Below, in pieces: positions 8,374 through 16,605 of a stretch of 44,544 bases of DNA. Below the pieces are notes generated by a model. The model was not told where the DNA came from, made no database searches, and worked only from the letters and a program-made list of their open reading frames with translations. This DNA comes from Spirochaetia bacterium (GTDB taxonomy: Bacteria; Spirochaetota; Spirochaetia; Treponematales; Treponemataceae). Position numbers and translations under genes: made by a program. The stretch covers positions 1 through 44,544 of the forward strand of contig CAAGIS010000164.1 of NCBI GenBank assembly GCA_900769985.1. The letters are read 5' to 3'. How positions within the stretch are numbered: the first letter of the stretch is position 1; the number at the start of each line of letters is the position of its first letter.

Positions 8374-9746
8374 TTTTTCACCTCGTAATATTCGCCGCGG
8401 AGCTTTGCCCTGTAGCCTGTGTCAGTTTCAATGCAAAAGTCGCCGCCTGTCTGTGTGTCAGTCAGGGCAAGTTTATAAATGCTTTGCATGTCCTCGTCCT
8501 TTACGATTACCAGCGTCTTTCCGTTTGATTTTGTAAGTCCGATGTACGTAAGTTTTTTCAATGCGGACGGAACCTGCTTTGCCTGTTGCTGCACCTGAAA
8601 AGTTTTTTGAAGTGGAGTTTTTGAGACAGCGTTTTTTTTAAAAGGCTCTTTGTAAAAGATTCTGTCGATTGAAGCAAGGTCAATTTCTTTGTCTGTGTAT
8701 TCAGTAGGTTTTTCATTGTCCTGCTTTAATTCGATTCCAGAGTCAAAGCAGATTGTCGTCTGCATTTTGTCCTGTTCCCTGCTGTTATGAATCTTTATGC
8801 TTTTTATGTCGATAAGATTTTCTTCTCCGTTTTGGATTTCACTTATAAACTGTAAAATGCTTTTGCTCGATGACAAAATGAAAAACTCCACCTGTGCGCT
8901 TTTTTCTTTTCCGCGAAGCTGGATATACTGCTCGCTGCAGTTGTTTTTCCGTAAAATGTCCCGTATGTTTTTTACATATTCAGAAAGAGGAACCTCGCTC
9001 ATCTTTTTTGAGCGCCCAGTCATTTTGCTGATTTCACCTTCATAAAATTCTGTCTGTTCATCAACGGAAAGGCTGCTGGGACTTTCCTTTATGAATCTTG
9101 AAAACTCTCCGCTGAACGTGACTGTTTCTGTCTTGTCCTTTATGCTTGTCCTGTTCATTTTTACAAAAGAGAACGCATTGCTTTTTTCAAAGTTTGAAAG
9201 GATTTGAACTGCGTCTTTTGCAGTAACTTCAATCGTAAAAATATTTTTGTCTATCGAAATGTTTTCGACTCTTGTTTTTTCTGTCATCGCAGAATAGATG
9301 CGCTCTATATACGGATATATTTTTTCATACTCATCGTCTTTTATTCTGATGTATTCATTTTTTAACCGTTCAAGTTTTTCTTCTTTTTCCTTCTGCATTT
9401 TTTCTTCTTCGAGTCTTTGCCTTTCTTTTCTTTTTTGTTCTGCAACAACTTCCATGTTCTTTTTCGCAGCCTGTTGTAAAACGATAAGAACAGCGGCAAT
9501 TGCAAGGGAAAGCAGGAAAATTATAAAAGCCATTTTCTTTATGTCTGCCTTCTGCCTGATTTTTTCCTTTGAAATATATACGTCAAAGAAATTCTTCCTG
9601 TCCGATTTTACAATCAGGATATTTTCCTCTGAAACTTCAAAAGGATAGACGTTCATAAGTTCATTTTTTGCTTCAAGAAGCCGCTTTTTTTTCGTATGAG
9701 ATTTTAAAGGAAGGCTGAATTTCGGGCAGTCGGATAGTGCTATCAC
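8370..9746 (-). CDS. Fused T2SS inner-membrane assembly protein (GspL/M/C- or PilN/O/P-like)
   Basis: This 458-residue bitopic protein has a cytoplasmic N-terminus (1-70), one membrane helix (about 72-91) and a charged coiled coil (92-135). A PilN/GspL-C-like segment follows (about 138-218, KTRVENISIDKNIFTIEV). A PilO/GspM-like ferredoxin-type segment (about 225-365) includes SKSILQFISEIQNGEENLID. A C-terminal beta domain (about 398-458, LTYIGLTKSNGKTLVIVKD) resembles PilP/GspC homology regions. In standard systems three or four separate proteins carry these parts and link the ATPase to the secretin. No actin-like GspL/PilM domain is present, only a short N-terminal remnant, so how it contacts GspE is unclear. 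The gene overlaps its neighbours on both sides by four bases. Domain names rest on fold-level reading, not a database hit. Confidence 0.6.
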   Translation of the reverse strand: MIALSDCPKFSLPLKSHTKKKRLLEAKNELMNVYPFEVSEENILIVKSDRKNFFDVYISKEKIRQKADIKKMAFIIFLLSLAIAAVLIVLQQAAKKNMEVVAEQKRKERQRLEEEKMQKEKEEKLERLKNEYIRIKDDEYEKIYPYIERIYSAMTEKTRVENISIDKNIFTIEVTAKDAVQILSNFEKSNAFSFVKMNRTSIKDKTETVTFSGEFSRFIKESPSSLSVDEQTEFYEGEISKMTGRSKKMSEVPLSEYVKNIRDILRKNNCSEQYIQLRGKEKSAQVEFFILSSSKSILQFISEIQNGEENLIDIKSIKIHNSREQDKMQTTICFDSGIELKQDNEKPTEYTDKEIDLASIDRIFYKEPFKKNAVSKTPLQKTFQVQQQAKQVPSALKKLTYIGLTKSNGKTLVIVKDEDMQSIYKLALTDTQTGGDFCIETDTGYRAKLRGEYYEVKK

Positions 9747-10564
9747 AGAGCGCCTCCTTTATACAGAATCTCTTTTTCAACGAGGATGTATTTTTCGATT
9801 TTCCTTTGGCTGTCCCTGTCTGGGACTGCGGCAAAAATTGCACTGCATCTGCATTTGTCTGTTTCAAAATCAAGTTTCCAGAATGATGTCTTAAATCCTA
9901 TTAAATCAAACAAAGGATGGTTTTCGCCAAGTTCAAGTAAAGATGAAAGTTCCTTTACAGAAGTCTGCCCGTCGCTTTTTTCTTTGAGCGCTTTAACTTT
10001 CCTGTCGATTTCCTTGATGCCGTAAAATGTAAAGACTGCCTTTATAAAATCCTCGCTCATAAAATGAATGTTCAGTGGCGGAAAAGTGTTTATGAGGGGA
10101 AATGTATTTTTTTCTTCAAAGTCTTTTATAACATCGTCTGTAATTTTTGCGTCTGCAAAGTTTGGGTTTATCCAGGAATATGCAGTTTCATCTTTTTCGT
10201 TTTCTGCAAGATATTCACTTATGGCGCTGTCTTTCAGTATTTTTTCTGACCAGAAGTTTCTGTTTATTTTTGTCGAAACGTCTTGAATGCTAAAGTCATA
10301 ACCGCATGCGCTCTCTATCAAAGATGAAATTGCAGAGCCGTCAAAGTCTGCCTGGCTTTCTTTTAACTCCTGCAGGCTTTTTGTTATTTCAAAGATAAGG
10401 GAGGCAGCGTCTTTTTGTGCATCGATTCTTTTTTTATAGGAGTTGATTTTCTTTTCGCTTGAAGCAACTGCAATGCAAAACGTCAATGTCATAAGGCAAA
10501 GAGAGAATATAAAAGCAAGTGCTTGTGGCGTTGAAAAGCCTTTTTCGTTTTCGTTATTGTTCAT
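9743..10564 (-). CDS. gspK: GspK-like minor pseudopilin
   Basis: The N-terminus carries a short prepilin leader ending in Gly9, then FSTPQALAFIFSLCLMTLTF. The cleavage site is G|F, and position +5 is Gln instead of the usual Glu. Loss of Glu5 is a hallmark of GspK, which caps the pseudopilus tip. Length (273) is near or somewhat below the family range. The helical domain (about 130-220) contains KALKEKSDGQTSVKELSSLL, which fits the SAM-like helical insertion of GspK where the helix-hairpin motif sits. An AAGGA Shine-Dalgarno sequence lies 6 bases before the ATG, which overlaps the gspJ-like gene by 11 bases. The order G-I-J-K matches canonical T2SS operons. Confidence 0.75.
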   Translation of the reverse strand: MNNNENEKGFSTPQALAFIFSLCLMTLTFCIAVASSEKKINSYKKRIDAQKDAASLIFEITKSLQELKESQADFDGSAISSLIESACGYDFSIQDVSTKINRNFWSEKILKDSAISEYLAENEKDETAYSWINPNFADAKITDDVIKDFEEKNTFPLINTFPPLNIHFMSEDFIKAVFTFYGIKEIDRKVKALKEKSDGQTSVKELSSLLELGENHPLFDLIGFKTSFWKLDFETDKCRCSAIFAAVPDRDSQRKIEKYILVEKEILYKGGAL

Positions 10565-10955
10565 TTACTATCCTTTGTTTTATAAACTCCTGGCTTGTAT
10601 ATTTTTTGCCGTCTTTTTCCCATTCAACTTTTATTCCGTCAGCATTGTGTTTCCTGTCATGGACAAAAGTTATCCCGTTTATTTTGATTCCTTTTTCGCG
10701 CCCTAGAATTTGCAGGTGTTCTTCAAGGGACGGCTTCTGCCTTTCTGCTTCCTTTTCAAAGTTTTTCCAATAAGGAATTTTTATCTTTTTTATTTCCTTT
10801 CTTATAAGGTCATCACAGTCAAGGAGCGCGGCTGCCTGTCTTGAAAAATCTTCATGGCGCAAAATATTTTTCCTTATGGTCATAAACGCTGCAGCAGAGA
10901 CTGAAGATGATATAATAAATATTGAAATTGCAGTCACTAATTCACTCAATCTCAT
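10554..10955 (-). CDS. GspJ-like minor pseudopilin without leader peptide
   Basis: The protein is 133 residues and begins MRLSELVTAISIFIISSS. This is exactly the mature end of a pseudopilin: Glu at position 5, then the hydrophobic helix. No prepilin leader precedes it. Reading upstream in frame to a stop (about 54 codons' worth of sequence is not available; only 18 codons separate the ATG from the stop) shows no ATG, GTG or TTG. A GGAG sequence lies 7-8 bases before this ATG, so the start is well supported. The C-terminal part (about 50-133) is small and mixed alpha/beta; GspJ proteins are usually around 200 residues. Position between gspI-like and gspK suggests GspJ. It would enter the membrane without prepilin peptidase processing. 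Confidence 0.65.
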   Translation of the reverse strand: MRLSELVTAISIFIISSSVSAAAFMTIRKNILRHEDFSRQAAALLDCDDLIRKEIKKIKIPYWKNFEKEAERQKPSLEEHLQILGREKGIKINGITFVHDRKHNADGIKVEWEKDGKKYTSQEFIKQRIVNEQ

Positions 10956-11085
10956 TTGCGCTCTCCATAATCGTTTGTGCTCTCTGCATCTGGCGCAAGG
11001 CAGTTTTCTGGACTGTCACGGCGCCTGAAGCGATGCATGCGAAAACCAGCAGCAATGCGTTCAGTGCAATCATTTCCCGAATCAT
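10942..11085 (-). CDS. Minimal GspI-like pseudopilin (47 aa)
   Basis: This short gene encodes 47 residues starting MIREMIALNALLLVFACIAS and ending ESANEIE. The sequence matches the N-terminal helix of GspI pseudopilins: acidic residue near the start, hydrophobic run, then an amphipathic helix (QKTALRQMQRAQTIME). The globular domain is absent. An in-frame stop lies three codons upstream, so there is no leader peptide. GGGAG overlaps the end of gspG, 9 bases before the ATG, and the gene ends inside gspJ, so it is embedded in the operon. Translation seems real from spacing and ribosome site. Function as a pseudopilus-tip helix is inferred. Confidence 0.6.
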   Translation of the reverse strand: MIREMIALNALLLVFACIASGAVTVQKTALRQMQRAQTIMESANEIE

Positions 11086-11091
11086 AATTTT

Positions 11092-11538
11092 TTACTCCCA
11101 GCTTTTAATGTCTTCGTTTTTATCTTCTCCGCCTTCAATTCCGTCCGCTCCAAAACTTCTGATTCCGTATGGCGAGCCGTCGGGTGCTGGGCTTGTGTAT
11201 TCATACTCAAATCCCCACGGATCTTTCGGCGAATCCTTGTAAAGATACGGGCCGCTCCAGTTGTCGGATGCAGGAGTGCTTTCAGGCTTTTTCCTCAGCG
11301 CGCCCAATCCTTGCTCCTGTGTCGGGTAGTTTCCGCAGTCTATGTAATATGCTTCGATTGCAGTTGCAAGACTTTCGATCTGCGTTTTTGCAGCCGCCTT
11401 CCGCGCTTTTTCAAGGCTTCCTATTGCAGCAAAGCCGGCTGTCGCAGTAAGTATTAAAACGATTGCTATGACAATCAGTGTTTCCATGAAAGTCCAGCCG
11501 TCTTCGTTTTTTATGACTTCAATAATTTCCCTTTTCAT
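11092..11538 (-). CDS. gspG: Major pseudopilin GspG
   Basis: A classic 148-residue GspG. The prepilin leader ends at Gly14; cleavage before Trp15 gives WTFMETLIVIAIVLIL with the conserved Glu at +5. The domain after the helix carries the GspG signature ALRKKPES ... WSGPYL, then KDPWGFEYEY and the calcium-loop end SFGADGIEGGEDKNEDI. GspG polymerises into the periplasmic pseudopilus that pushes folded substrates through the GspD channel; calcium stabilises the subunit. It is processed by the prepilin peptidase encoded at the start of the run. It begins 4 bases after gspF. The Trp at mature position 1, where Phe is usual, is a minor oddity. Confidence 0.95.
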   Translation of the reverse strand: MKREIIEVIKNEDGWTFMETLIVIAIVLILTATAGFAAIGSLEKARKAAAKTQIESLATAIEAYYIDCGNYPTQEQGLGALRKKPESTPASDNWSGPYLYKDSPKDPWGFEYEYTSPAPDGSPYGIRSFGADGIEGGEDKNEDIKSWE

Positions 11539-11542
11539 ATTT

Positions 11543-12568
11543 TTACAGTGTTCCTAATAAATTGAATAATGGAATTACAAACTGAACGATTATGCCTATT
11601 ATTATCGCTCCGGTAATCAAAGTAAAAACTGGCTCTGCGCTTTGCGTGACTGTGTTTAAGATTGTCTCGTTTTCGCTCTGGTAATAGTCAGAAATCTGAG
11701 TGAACGCCTCGCTTACGTTTCCGTTCTCTTCTGCGATTTTTAGCCAGACTGTAAGATACTTCGGAAATATTTTTTCATTTTCAAAGGCGGTCGCAACGCT
11801 TTCTCCGTCCGTGATGTTCCTGCACGCTGACGTTACGGACTTTTTTATCCTGAAGTTTGAAAGCACTTCATTTGCAAAGCAGAGGCTTTGGACTAAAGGA
11901 AAATGAGTCTTGCAGAGCAGTTTCATGGCAAATGAAAAGTCATTCATCTGCATGGTGACAGCAAGTTTTTTTATGACGGGAATTTTCAAGATGATGCTGT
12001 CGATTACAAGGCGTGCTTTCTCGTCTGCTTTTCTAAGTGTCGCGCTTATAACAATCAGTAAAATTATAAATGCGGTGATGACTGAAGAGAGAATAAAGCG
12101 GAATTTTATTTTTTCGATCTGCATTTTTATGTTTGAAGAAGACGTTTCAAATGCTTCAAAGAGCCACTCAAGGCGCGGCATTACAAAGACTGTCAGGACG
12201 CAGACGAGAGCAGTCGCCGTAAGCAGTACCAGAACCGGATAAATTAGCGCCTGCATTATTTTTTTGCTCATGTTCTTTTTGCTTTTTAGATACAAGCAAA
12301 GATGTGAGAAAACCTGTGAAAGAGTTGTACTTTCTTCTCCGATTTCAACAAGCGAAATATAAAAAGGCGAAAATGTATTTTTATATTTTTTAAGGCTTTC
12401 GGAAAACTTTTTCCCCTCCCTTACTTTTTTAAGGACGTCAGAGACAAACTGTTTTTCCTTTTTGCCGTTAAAAATTTCAGAGCATATACTTAATGAACTT
12501 TGCAGGGATAAAAAAGAAGACAAAAGGGAATGCATTGTCTGGGTAAAAAGAAGGACATCGATTTTCAT
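11543..12568 (-). CDS. gspF: T2SS inner-membrane platform protein GspF
   Basis: The 341-residue protein has two GspF-type helical domains: about 1-95 (FLSLQSSLSICSEIFNGKKE, VEIGEESTTLSQVFSHL) and 200-310 (AEENGNVSEAFTQISDYYQSE). Three membrane segments lie at about 103-128, 155-175 and 315-338. The repeated GE-x(S/N)-xxLxxxF motif after each domain is the family signature. It is shorter than typical GspF (about 400), mainly at the N-terminus. GspF is the polytopic hub turned by the GspE ATPase to add pseudopilins. The start overlaps the gspE stop by four bases (ATGA), so expression is coupled. Confidence 0.92.
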   Translation of the reverse strand: MKIDVLLFTQTMHSLLSSFLSLQSSLSICSEIFNGKKEKQFVSDVLKKVREGKKFSESLKKYKNTFSPFYISLVEIGEESTTLSQVFSHLCLYLKSKKNMSKKIMQALIYPVLVLLTATALVCVLTVFVMPRLEWLFEAFETSSSNIKMQIEKIKFRFILSSVITAFIILLIVISATLRKADEKARLVIDSIILKIPVIKKLAVTMQMNDFSFAMKLLCKTHFPLVQSLCFANEVLSNFRIKKSVTSACRNITDGESVATAFENEKIFPKYLTVWLKIAEENGNVSEAFTQISDYYQSENETILNTVTQSAEPVFTLITGAIIIGIIVQFVIPLFNLLGTL

Positions 12569-13983
12569 AATAAGCCCTCCCGCATGATTTCATCCCTCGT
12601 CGTGATTCTCTCTTTTATTTTTAACGCAGCATCTTCTTTTAATGTCTTAAATCCTTTTGTCTTTATGTATTTTCGTATTTCCCCGTCGGATGCGTTCTGT
12701 TCAATCATCGAAGAGGTTCTTTCATCCAGACAAAAAATCTCGCTTACGGCAGTCCGCCCTTTAAATCCTGTAAAACTGCATTCACTGCATCCTTTGCCAA
12801 AACAGTTCGTGCAGGTCTTTCTGACAAGGCGCTCTGCAAGGACTGTCTTTAGCGTTCCTGAAATAAGGTAAGGAGCAATCCCGAGATTTTTTAATCTTGA
12901 AACAGATGAAACGCTGTCGTTCGTGTGAATCGTAGAAAGAATTAAGTGTCCTGTAAGTGCGCACCGTACTGCAAGTTCCGCAGTTTCCCTGTCACGGATT
13001 TCTCCGACCATTATGACGTCGGGGTCGTGACGGAGTACGTGCCGTAAAATGTTTTCAAACGTAAGGTTTATTTCATCGTTTACCTGAAGCTGCTCGATGC
13101 CATCGATTATTTTTTCTATCGGGTCTTCAATCGTTACGATTTTTAAATGCTTTTTATCCATCTTTCTTAAAAGGGCATGAAGTGTCGTAGTCTTTCCGCT
13201 TCCTGTAGGTCCTGTCGCAAGAATCATTCCGTACGGAAAAGACAGGGCTTCATACAATTTGTTCAAGTTGTCAAAAGAAAAGCCGAGTTCTTCAAGTGTC
13301 AAATCTTTGTCATCTTCATTAAAAAGGCGGAGCACGATGTCCTGTCCCAGAACGGAAGGAACAACAGAAACCCGGAAGTCCAGTTTTTTATCCTGAACAT
13401 GAACGCTCATCCTTCCGTCCTGGCAGAGCCTGTTTTCCATGACATTCAGTCCGGACATTACTTTTATACGGCTTACAAGACCTTCAAAAATACTTCGCTC
13501 AAGTTTACGGACGCTCTGCAGGACTCCGTCGATTCTCAAGCGCACATCGACACAGTCTTTTTCTCCCTGAATGTGAATGTCGCTTGCTTCTTTTCTTATC
13601 GCCTCAAGGCAGACTGCATTTATTATGTTTACGACGGGAGAATCGCTGTTTATGTTTTCAAGATGAAACTCTTCGCTGTCTTTATTGCTGGAATCAGAAA
13701 CCTTTTCACTGTCGTCCACGTATTTTCCGATGAATTCTGCAAACTCCGTGTCCTTTACGAATATTGCCGTTATTTTTTTTGGCTTGTGCGCCCTCTCTAA
13801 TAATTCAACGCTTTCACTTTTACTTTGGGAAACAGCTGCAGCAACTTCAGTTTCAGACTCGCCGAGCTTTACGCACCGAGAGTTTTTTATAAACTGCTTT
13901 GTGTACTGTCCTTCAACTTTTTTATACGAGGAAAAATCCAGAATATTAAATTTCTTTTCTTTTTCGCTTTCAGTTTTTTTCAT
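12565..13983 (-). CDS. gspE: T2SS traffic ATPase GspE
   Basis: The 472-residue GspE has a reduced N-terminal part (1-115) and a complete motor: Walker A GPTGSGKT (258-265), Asp box TIEDPIE (284-290), Walker B PDVIMVGEIRD (321-331) and His box HLILSTIHTND (346-356). The metal-binding Cys pairs are C391/C394 and C399/C402. In most GspE and PilB proteins the two CxxC pairs are separated by a much longer stretch; here only four residues separate them, a compact version. The hexamer hydrolyses ATP in the cytoplasm to drive pseudopilus assembly. Four-base overlaps on both sides place it in one translational unit with gspD and gspF. Confidence 0.95.
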   Translation of the reverse strand: MKKTESEKEKKFNILDFSSYKKVEGQYTKQFIKNSRCVKLGESETEVAAAVSQSKSESVELLERAHKPKKITAIFVKDTEFAEFIGKYVDDSEKVSDSSNKDSEEFHLENINSDSPVVNIINAVCLEAIRKEASDIHIQGEKDCVDVRLRIDGVLQSVRKLERSIFEGLVSRIKVMSGLNVMENRLCQDGRMSVHVQDKKLDFRVSVVPSVLGQDIVLRLFNEDDKDLTLEELGFSFDNLNKLYEALSFPYGMILATGPTGSGKTTTLHALLRKMDKKHLKIVTIEDPIEKIIDGIEQLQVNDEINLTFENILRHVLRHDPDVIMVGEIRDRETAELAVRCALTGHLILSTIHTNDSVSSVSRLKNLGIAPYLISGTLKTVLAERLVRKTCTNCFGKGCSECSFTGFKGRTAVSEIFCLDERTSSMIEQNASDGEIRKYIKTKGFKTLKEDAALKIKERITTRDEIMREGLL

Positions 13984-16160
13984 GAGGCAATTTTCCCGTA
14001 TTTTTTCTTAAGCCGCTCAAGGTTTTCTCCTTCGCCTAAAACTTCGCTTTCTGCCTTTTCAACAAACGGAACAAGATAAATCACAAACTCCGTTTCCGCT
14101 ACCGACACGACTTTTTTCTTAAAAAGAAATCCGATCAGGGGAATCTTTCCCAGAAACGGAACCCGCTTTTCCGAAACCTCTTCTTCCTGCTGGAAAAGGC
14201 CTCCGATTACGACTGCCTCACCGCTTTTTGTCCTGACGTTCGTGCTCACCTTTTTTTCTGAAGTTGAAGGAGGCGGCATCGTGTCGCTTTCTTTTCCGCT
14301 TGAAGAAGAATCAGAACTTCCTTGTTTTGAAACCTGTGCGTCAACTTTGACTGTCACCATCTCATCTCCGCTTACCCAGCCGTTTATGGAAACCGTAAGT
14401 CCGCTTGAAATTTCCCTTGTGGTGCTCGTGTAAAGGTCGCCTTTCGTGTCCACGATGATGTCGCGGTAGCGCGATGTGTTCGTGTTTGAAAAGCTTAAGG
14501 ATTCGCCGCTTATTCCGTTAATCGTAGTGTCGGCAAGCACACGGGATTTTCCTTCTGAAAGTTCAGCGTTGAGGCTTCCTGCAAACTGAACTCCGAACTT
14601 TGAGATTATGTCAAAGCTTATGTTGAATATGTTTGAAACGCTTCCGTTCCATGAGTACCCGGAAACCTCCGTGCTCCGTGCAATGTCAAGCGAGGAACCC
14701 GTGTTCAGCCCTGTGGTTTTCTGGCGCTGTATTACAAGAAGCTGGTATTTTATCTGCTGATGCGGCCTGTCGATTTCTTTTAAATTATTGGAAAACTCTT
14801 CGTACTGTTTCTGCGTTCCGCTGAAAAATATTAAAGTCGGCTCGCTTGTCTGTGTTACAGAATCTTTGCCTATAGAAGGCGGAAGCGATTTTATAAGTTC
14901 ATCGCTCTTTATGTATTTTAACCTTACGGCTTTGCTTTCTTTTTTGCTGTCGATGATGTCTATGAACCCTGCTATCTTTTTTCCGCTTTCCTCCGTCACC
15001 TGCGTTACAAAGCCGTTGTCTGACGGGAGCATGATTATGTCGGATAAAAGCATCGTTTTAGGAATGAGGGAAACTGCTTCCTTTGCGTCTATGTTTTCAA
15101 GGTAAAAGCACCTGTAGTTCCTGTCATCAAGCGGGACATCGGTTTTCCTGATGAACTGTTCAATCGGATTGATTTCTGAAGAACTTCCTGTAAGGATGAG
15201 CGAGTTGGAATTCCTGTCCTGCTTTATGAAGCCCTGCGCATTAAGTTCATTCGGAAACAGGTTTACGAGTGCTTCGATACTCATGTTGTTCACCTTTATG
15301 ATTCTCGTTTCCTTGAACTTCTTGATGACGTCTTTTTTCTGGATTTCATAGATGTAATAGACTTCATCGTTTACGGAAAAATCGAAGCTGCACTGGTTCA
15401 GGATAAGGCAGAGAAGTTCGTCAAAACTTTTGTCCTGATAGGCAAGGTTTTCCAAAGATGCGTTAGGTTTTGAAAGGAGCGAAAACTCTTTTCTTCCTTT
15501 TTTAAATAGCGTTTCAATTACGTTTGAAAAGGAAGCCTTCTGTATGCTGCACGAAAACTTTCCTCCGGCTTCTGACAGTGTAAAGATGTCGATGTTCCGT
15601 TTGTTTACATTTCCTGCACTTTTTGTAATGTAAAATCCGTCTGCGACCCGCTCAAGCGCGAAGTTTGGAAGTTTTATGACTGTAAGGTTCAGGACATCTT
15701 CAAGCGTCGCATCCTTTACGCGAAGTGTTATTGTCGCATTCGGAAGCGCGTCAAAAAGAATTGTCCTGTCTGTGTGGCGCGAAAGCATGTTGAGAAGCGG
15801 CTCGACCTGGACGTTTTCTGTGTTGAGCGAAAGTTTTCCGTTGTCGCCTGTAGTTATCCGGACTTTGCTTACAAAATATACGCCGTCGATGTAATCTACA
15901 TAAAGCTGGCAGTGCCTTGCAAAACGGCCGATTGCGCTTTTAAAATCTTTGTCCTCAAAGCGGAACGTCGCATTTCCGCTGACCGTTTCATCGATGATGA
16001 CTGATTCAGAGCACACGTCGGCAAGTGCATATATTATGTCCGTAATTTTCTGGTTCCTGAAGTCCATGTATATGGAGGAACTTTCTTCCCCTGCATAAAT
16101 GGCAGTTGATTTGCAGAAAATGAAAGTGCATGCAAAAAGTCTTATAAAAGTTTTTTTCAC
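13980..16160 (-). CDS. gspD: T2SS secretin GspD
   Basis: This is the outer-membrane channel of the secretion system, 726 residues. A signal peptide covers about 1-24 (ending AIYAG). N0/N1-type domains lie at about 30-260, and further N domains at about 270-440 (IIKVNNMSIEALVNLFPNEL). The secretin barrel domain (about 450-700) ends with VPFLGKIPLIGFLFKKK, the family signature. I start it at the GTG at 16160 and not the ATG six codons upstream: AGGAGG lies 5 bases before the GTG, and the GTG overlaps the upstream stop as GTGA. There is no clear S-domain at the C-terminus, so pilotin-dependent targeting is uncertain. Confidence 0.93.
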   Translation of the reverse strand: MKKTFIRLFACTFIFCKSTAIYAGEESSSIYMDFRNQKITDIIYALADVCSESVIIDETVSGNATFRFEDKDFKSAIGRFARHCQLYVDYIDGVYFVSKVRITTGDNGKLSLNTENVQVEPLLNMLSRHTDRTILFDALPNATITLRVKDATLEDVLNLTVIKLPNFALERVADGFYITKSAGNVNKRNIDIFTLSEAGGKFSCSIQKASFSNVIETLFKKGRKEFSLLSKPNASLENLAYQDKSFDELLCLILNQCSFDFSVNDEVYYIYEIQKKDVIKKFKETRIIKVNNMSIEALVNLFPNELNAQGFIKQDRNSNSLILTGSSSEINPIEQFIRKTDVPLDDRNYRCFYLENIDAKEAVSLIPKTMLLSDIIMLPSDNGFVTQVTEESGKKIAGFIDIIDSKKESKAVRLKYIKSDELIKSLPPSIGKDSVTQTSEPTLIFFSGTQKQYEEFSNNLKEIDRPHQQIKYQLLVIQRQKTTGLNTGSSLDIARSTEVSGYSWNGSVSNIFNISFDIISKFGVQFAGSLNAELSEGKSRVLADTTINGISGESLSFSNTNTSRYRDIIVDTKGDLYTSTTREISSGLTVSINGWVSGDEMVTVKVDAQVSKQGSSDSSSSGKESDTMPPPSTSEKKVSTNVRTKSGEAVVIGGLFQQEEEVSEKRVPFLGKIPLIGFLFKKKVVSVAETEFVIYLVPFVEKAESEVLGEGENLERLKKKYGKIAS

Positions 16161-16585
16161 AGGAACCTCCTGAAGCACAGCTGCGTTACTATGTATCCTG
16201 CCGTTACAAAAGGAGCAAGCGGAACTTTTTTTACTGCTCTTTTAAATACGCACATTGAAACAGTCAGGAATAAAATCCCTGCAAGGCACGCAGAAATAAA
16301 GACAGCGGACGTCTTGAAAAAACCGAGGTTAAAGGCAAGGGCTGCTGCCATTTTTATGTCTGCCTGTCCGAGTCCGCCTGTAAGGACGGCAGTTGCATAA
16401 AACAGGACGAAAAACAAAAGGGCGCAGAAAAGCCTTGCGGGAATTGCCGGAGGCTCTGTCAGCAGGGCCAGGACAGCCGAGAGTACTGAAAATCCGAGCG
16501 TAATTGAATTCGGAATGCGGTACGTGCGTATGTCGCAGAATGAGATGACTGCCAGATATGAAAGGCAAAGAATTTTTGGCATCAT
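16157..16585 (-). CDS. Short type IV prepilin peptidase (A24 family)
   Basis: A 142-residue polytopic membrane protein consisting only of the A24 peptidase core, like CpaA/TadV. The N-terminal methylation domain of GspO/PilD is missing. Catalytic aspartates are D18 (CDIRTYRIPN) and D77 in GLGQADIKM. The canonical second motif is GxGD; here it is GQAD, with Ala replacing Gly. It should cleave the leaders of GspG and GspK at the inner membrane, whereas the leaderless I/J-like proteins would not need it. GGGAG lies 7 bases before the ATG. It is the first gene of the T2SS run. Confidence 0.85.
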   Translation of the reverse strand: MMPKILCLSYLAVISFCDIRTYRIPNSITLGFSVLSAVLALLTEPPAIPARLFCALLFFVLFYATAVLTGGLGQADIKMAAALAFNLGFFKTSAVFISACLAGILFLTVSMCVFKRAVKKVPLAPFVTAGYIVTQLCFRRFL

Positions 16586-16605
16586 AAGAAAACTCCCTGC
16601 ATTAC

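Noticed and set aside
13177..13800. 207-codon plus-strand ORF opposite gspE
   Set aside because: It is a mirror frame of a clear GspE with all motifs; no ribosome site and an implausible Phe/Cys-rich composition.
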